Shown here: piece after piece, positions 6,448 through 9,357 of the stretch
How the letters are laid out: each line of letters opens with the position of its first letter
How positions within the stretch are numbered: the stretch's first letter is position 1
Translations under genes and position numbers: made by a program
The notes under the pieces: generated by a model
What the model was told of the DNA's origin: nothing
Database searches by the model: none
The model's input: the letters and a program-made list of their open reading frames with translations, nothing else
Assembly: GCA_002296975.1 (NCBI GenBank)
Contig: DBIS01000323.1
Span: forward strand, 1-9,357
Length of the DNA: 9,357 nt
Origin: Deltaproteobacteria bacterium UBA796
Lineage (GTDB): Bacteria > Myxococcota_A > UBA796
Reading direction: 5' to 3'

Positions 6448-6475
6448 GGCCTGGCCGGCGTTGTCTAGAGGGCGT

Positions 6476-9139
6476 TCAATGGGCGGCATCCCATGTCTCA
6501 CCGTCACCCGATTCTACGATCAAGGGTACCTTTAGATTCACCACACCCGTCATGGCGTCTTCTACGGCTATCCGGACAGCATCCAAGTGTGGGATCGGCA
6601 CCTCCAAAACCAACTCATCGTGCACCTGCAATAACAATTTGGTATGCGGAAACCGCTCGCCGAGCAGGCTGTGCACCTTAATCATCGCAGCCTTGATGAT
6701 GTCGGCAGCCGTCCCTTGCACGGGTGTGTTGACCGCGATGCGTTCGGCGGCCTCTCTCTCGGTCCGTTTCGAAGCTTTTAGGCCATGAAGAATCCGACGC
6801 CGACCCCACATCGTCTCCGCGTAGCCTTTGTCATGGGCGGAGGCCTTCGCAGACTCCATGAACTTTTGAACTTGCGGGTAACGGTCGAAATACTGCGCCA
6901 TATAGTCTGCAGCCCGCCCCCTCGGAATGCGTAATTCTCTGCCTAAACGGAAGGCGCTCATGCCATAAACAATGCCAAAATTGACGGCCTTCGCTGCCCG
7001 ACGCTGATCTGTGGTGACCAAAGGACCCATGACCCCAAAAATCTCTGCAGCGGTTCGCCTGTGAATGTCCTCGCCATCGCGAAAAGCCTCTACGAGTGGG
7101 CCTTCTCCGCAAAAATGCGCTAAAATTCGAAGCTCGACCTGACTGTAATCAATGCTCAAAAAATGATGCCCGGGCTTGGCGACAAAGCACCGTCGGACGG
7201 CACGACCATCCACAGTTCGAATCGGGATATTCTGAAGATTTGGGTTGTTCGCTGAAAGCCTTCCCGTGGCCGCCACAGCTTGATGAAACGATGTGTGGAT
7301 TCTGCCATCGGCAGCCACAGTCTCGGGCAATGGGTCGACATAGGTTGATTTAAGCTTCGCCAATTCGCGATATTGAAGCATGAGACGACACAGCTCATCA
7401 CCTTGAAAATCACGCAACTGGGCCAAGGTTTCCGCGTCGGTAGATGGCCCCGTCTTGGTCTTCTTAATTGGCTTCAAACCCCGCTTTTCAAATAAAATTG
7501 GTGCAAGCTGCTTGGGGGAATTGATATTGAACTCTTCGCCGGCCTCGCTATGAATTGCTGTTTTCAAAACTGCAATTCGACCACCCAAATCCACACTCAT
7601 GGCCCGCAAAGCCTCAACATTCACCCCAATCCCGTTCAATTCCATGTCTGCCAGCACTGAAATAAGAGGCAACTCCAATTCGGTATACACCCGCTCTACC
7701 GCCTTGAGGCTCTCGCCCATGGCCGCCTCGAGCATGAGCACCACATCGGCATCCTCTGCAGCATAGGTCGTGGCCTTTTCGACACTCACCCGTGCGAATT
7801 CTCCATCGACGTCCGCAGTGGCCTCTTTGTATGGAATCATCGTGTGACCTAAATAGCGCTCTGCGAGGGAATCAAGCCCGTGCTTGCGTTGATCAGCAGC
7901 GATCACATAGTCGGCCAACATCGTGTCTCCATCGATACCCTGCAAGCTCAAACCATTGGTGCGAAGTACTTTTAAATCGTATTTCAGATTTTGACCGGTC
8001 TTTTTAAGCGATGGGTCGGCCAGCAGTGGCCCCAAGGCCGCGATGGCCCCCGCACAGTTCGGCCCATCCACATGGGCTATCGGCACGTAGACGGCCTGGT
8101 CGGCCCAGGCGAAACTCATGCCCACAAGCTTGGCTTCTAGGGTGTTCAAAGAGGTGGTTTCGGTGTCGAAAGCAAAACGACCTGCAGCCTTGAGCGCTTT
8201 CACAAGTTCATCGCACTGTTCGGCGGTGATCACGGCCCGATATTTCGAACGGTCTACCTTGCTCAGGCTCGTGGCTTTATCACCGAGCATCTCCTGTGCC
8301 AGATTCAAGTACCGCCGAAATCTGTACTGGCTAAACCGGGTCTCTAAAGCGGCCCAATCTGGGACTTTGACCGCGATGTCTTCAAGGCCAAAATCGAGTG
8401 GCACATCGCATTTAATCGTGACCAAGGTGTGGGCCATCTCAACATCAGCTTTGGCCGCCTTTATGCGCTCACCTGTTTTTCCACCAATGACATCCGCATT
8501 CGCCACAACATCTGCGGCGGTGCCAAATTTGTTGATGTACTGCGCAGCCTTTTTGGGTCCAACCCCCGGCACCCCAGGAATGTTGTCTGATTTGTCGCCC
8601 ATCAAGGCCAAGAGATCAATGATTTGCTCGGGCGCTACGCCCCATTTCTCTTGAACCTCTGCTGGCCCTAACAACGTGTCCACACCGCCACCAAAACGCA
8701 GCAACTTCACATTCGGTCCAACCAACTGGGCAAAGTCCTTATCGTTGCTGATGATGGTGATCTGTATTTGCTCTGAGGCATGACAGGCCAAGGTTCCAAT
8801 AATGTCATCCGCCTCAAACCCTTCCTTATCCATGGCGGCCACGCCCCACTCATGACAAAGCGGTATGAAATGTGGCCACTGCTCTCGGAGATCCTCGGGC
8901 ATATCGGGCCGCTGGCCTTTGTAGTCCGGATAAATATCGTTGCGAAAGCTCATCCCCCTATCAAAAAGCACGCACATATAATCGGGCTTGTCTTTATCCA
9001 ACATCTTCTTGAGCATGGCGGTGAAGCCAAAAAGCGCCCGGGTGGGAAAACCGTCCGGTGCGCGCATATCATTTTGGATTGCAAAGAAGGCGCGGAAGGC
9101 CTGATTTGACCCATCGACCAGATAGAGCTTTTTCGACAT
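6476..9139 (-). CDS. polA: DNA polymerase I
   Basis: The 887-residue enzyme fills gaps and removes RNA primers in replication and repair. All three domains look active. The 5'-3' exonuclease (about 1-290) has LVDGS with Asp9, YKGQRP (73-78), EADDI (109-113), SNDKDF (131-136) and GDKSDNIPGVPGVGPKK (181-197). The 3'-5' proofreading domain (about 300-480) has FDTET (Asp325, Glu327), NLKYD (384-388) and YAAED (Tyr459, Asp463). In the polymerase domain (about 500-887), motif A is DYSQVELR (Asp664), motif B is RRAAKAVNFGIVYG with Arg713, Lys717, Phe721 and Tyr725 in the E. coli R754/K758/F762/Y766 spacing, and motif C is VHDE (839-842). The start at 9139 gives MSKKLYLVDGS, matching the family N-terminus. 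An in-frame TTG at 9172 would add 11 residues but is less likely. The only ribosome site candidate, GAGAGG, is about 11 bases upstream, rather far. Confidence 0.98.
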   Translation of the reverse strand: MSKKLYLVDGSNQAFRAFFAIQNDMRAPDGFPTRALFGFTAMLKKMLDKDKPDYMCVLFDRGMSFRNDIYPDYKGQRPDMPEDLREQWPHFIPLCHEWGVAAMDKEGFEADDIIGTLACHASEQIQITIISNDKDFAQLVGPNVKLLRFGGGVDTLLGPAEVQEKWGVAPEQIIDLLALMGDKSDNIPGVPGVGPKKAAQYINKFGTAADVVANADVIGGKTGERIKAAKADVEMAHTLVTIKCDVPLDFGLEDIAVKVPDWAALETRFSQYRFRRYLNLAQEMLGDKATSLSKVDRSKYRAVITAEQCDELVKALKAAGRFAFDTETTSLNTLEAKLVGMSFAWADQAVYVPIAHVDGPNCAGAIAALGPLLADPSLKKTGQNLKYDLKVLRTNGLSLQGIDGDTMLADYVIAADQRKHGLDSLAERYLGHTMIPYKEATADVDGEFARVSVEKATTYAAEDADVVLMLEAAMGESLKAVERVYTELELPLISVLADMELNGIGVNVEALRAMSVDLGGRIAVLKTAIHSEAGEEFNINSPKQLAPILFEKRGLKPIKKTKTGPSTDAETLAQLRDFQGDELCRLMLQYRELAKLKSTYVDPLPETVAADGRIHTSFHQAVAATGRLSANNPNLQNIPIRTVDGRAVRRCFVAKPGHHFLSIDYSQVELRILAHFCGEGPLVEAFRDGEDIHRRTAAEIFGVMGPLVTTDQRRAAKAVNFGIVYGMSAFRLGRELRIPRGRAADYMAQYFDRYPQVQKFMESAKASAHDKGYAETMWGRRRILHGLKASKRTEREAAERIAVNTPVQGTAADIIKAAMIKVHSLLGERFPHTKLLLQVHDELVLEVPIPHLDAVRIAVEDAMTGVVNLKVPLIVESGDGETWDAAH

Positions 9140-9202
9140 GGTGAGCGGGACCTCTCGATGATAGGTGTTCAACCTGATTCGCCTAACCAGCAGGGAGACA
9201 GC
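9140..9202. promoter_or_regulatory. 63-base divergent intergenic region between polA and an acyl-CoA dehydrogenase gene
   Basis: Both flanking genes start here in opposite directions, so their promoters must lie here or inside the coding starts. On the - strand TATCAT (9163-9158) resembles a -10 box for polA, but the matching -35 (TTAGGC, 17 bases upstream) is poor and the resulting leader would be only about ten bases. Nothing convincing is seen for the + strand gene. The promoter assignment is therefore weak; the divergent arrangement itself is clear. Confidence 0.3.
9192..9198 (+). promoter_or_regulatory. ribosome binding site of the acyl-CoA dehydrogenase gene
   Basis: AGGGAGA lies 4 bases before the ATG at 9203. 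It decides the start of a gene that is too truncated by the window end to judge by length. Confidence 0.6.
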
Positions 9203-9357
9203 ATGTCGGACCCCAGACTATCATGGGGCAGCTACAGCCCCCAAAACGTCAACCTTTTCGAGCCCACTGAGGAGCACGCAATGCTCCGCGCGATGGTAGC
9301 GGATTTTACCGCCACCCAGGTAGAACCCCAAGCCGAGGCTTATGACGCCAAAGAGCA
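9203..9357 (+). CDS. acyl-CoA dehydrogenase family protein, N-terminal fragment (3'-partial)
   Basis: Only 51 codons are in the window. The reading frame starts with MSDPRLSWGSY and continues NLFEPTEEHAMLRAMVADF and TQVEPQAEAYDAKE, a pattern that matches the N-terminal helix pair of acyl-CoA dehydrogenases (F/Y-x-PTEEH-x-MLR, then VEPxA). These FAD flavoenzymes introduce a 2,3-double bond into acyl-CoA in fatty-acid or branched-chain amino-acid breakdown. The short lead before LFEPTEEH recalls the isovaleryl/short-chain branch, but the substrate cannot be told from so few residues. The start is supported by AGGGAGA just upstream. The gene is divergent from polA. FAD-binding and catalytic residues lie beyond the window, so intactness is unknown. 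Confidence 0.75.
   Translation, partial: MSDPRLSWGSYSPQNVNLFEPTEEHAMLRAMVADFTATQVEPQAEAYDAKE

Noticed and set aside
6453..6463. Inverted repeat CGGCC-A-GGCCG as a terminator after polA
   Set aside because: The single-base loop cannot form a hairpin of useful size and there is no T-tract; it is better seen as a chance palindrome.
6213..6788. Open frame of 191 codons on the + strand across the sigma gene start and polA end
   Set aside because: It is antisense to two well-supported genes; its translation has no family features.
8118..8654. Open frame of 178 codons on the + strand inside polA, Ser-rich
   Set aside because: It lies opposite the 5'-3' exonuclease and proofreading motifs; composition follows from the complementary codons.
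9140..9172. Earlier TTG start for polA giving 11 extra residues
   Set aside because: MSKKLYLVDGS already matches the usual PolA N-terminus, and the extra stretch overlaps the only -10-like box; not excluded outright.
1..9357. tRNA/rRNA genes, CRISPR repeats, insertion sequences or integration sites
   Set aside because: No cloverleaf, regularly spaced repeats, transposase or integrase gene, or terminal inverted repeats were seen; coding genes fill nearly all of the window.

Overview
The window is a compact, ordinary-looking bacterial chromosome segment of moderately high GC. It holds nine protein genes, two of them cut by the window ends, and almost no non-coding DNA: the longest gap is 85 bases. 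No RNA gene, mobile element, CRISPR array or long repeat was seen. The gene families point to a Gram-negative host. A member of the Myxococcota/Bradymonadia or another former deltaproteobacterial lineage is my best guess, but that rests on remembered similarity of the fused-type E1 protein and the small secreted protein, not on a search.

Left block, + strand (1-2650): the C-terminal part of a thiamine-diphosphate 2-oxoacid dehydrogenase E1 (beta-type half), a FabD-like acyltransferase-fold protein with altered substrate-binding residues, and an HDDC2/YfbR-like HD phosphohydrolase. Each stop codon overlaps the next start by 4 bases, so the three are very probably one translationally coupled operon.

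Middle block, - strand (6437 down to 2654): an ECF sigma factor, a single-pass membrane protein that is probably its anti-sigma factor, a small secreted protein of unknown function, a HIT-family hydrolase, and S-adenosylhomocysteine hydrolase (ahcY). The first three are chained by 4-base overlaps. The HIT gene follows after 2 bases and ahcY after 85 bases. ahcY runs tail-to-tail into the HD gene with only 3 bases between them.

Right block: polA (DNA polymerase I with all three enzymatic domains intact) on the - strand, ending 38 bases before the sigma gene and so possibly feeding into it. Divergent from polA, across a 63-base intergenic region, is the start of an acyl-CoA dehydrogenase family gene on the + strand, cut by the window end.

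How they may work together: the sigma/anti-sigma/secreted trio looks like an envelope-sensing regulatory unit physically joined to two housekeeping nucleotide-metabolism genes (HIT and ahcY). The E1 and acyltransferase pair suggests acyl-CoA or acyl-carrier chemistry of unknown substrate. No clearly new defence or mobile system is visible. The most unusual items are the FabD-like protein without the malonate-binding arginine and the sigma-to-ahcY gene cluster.
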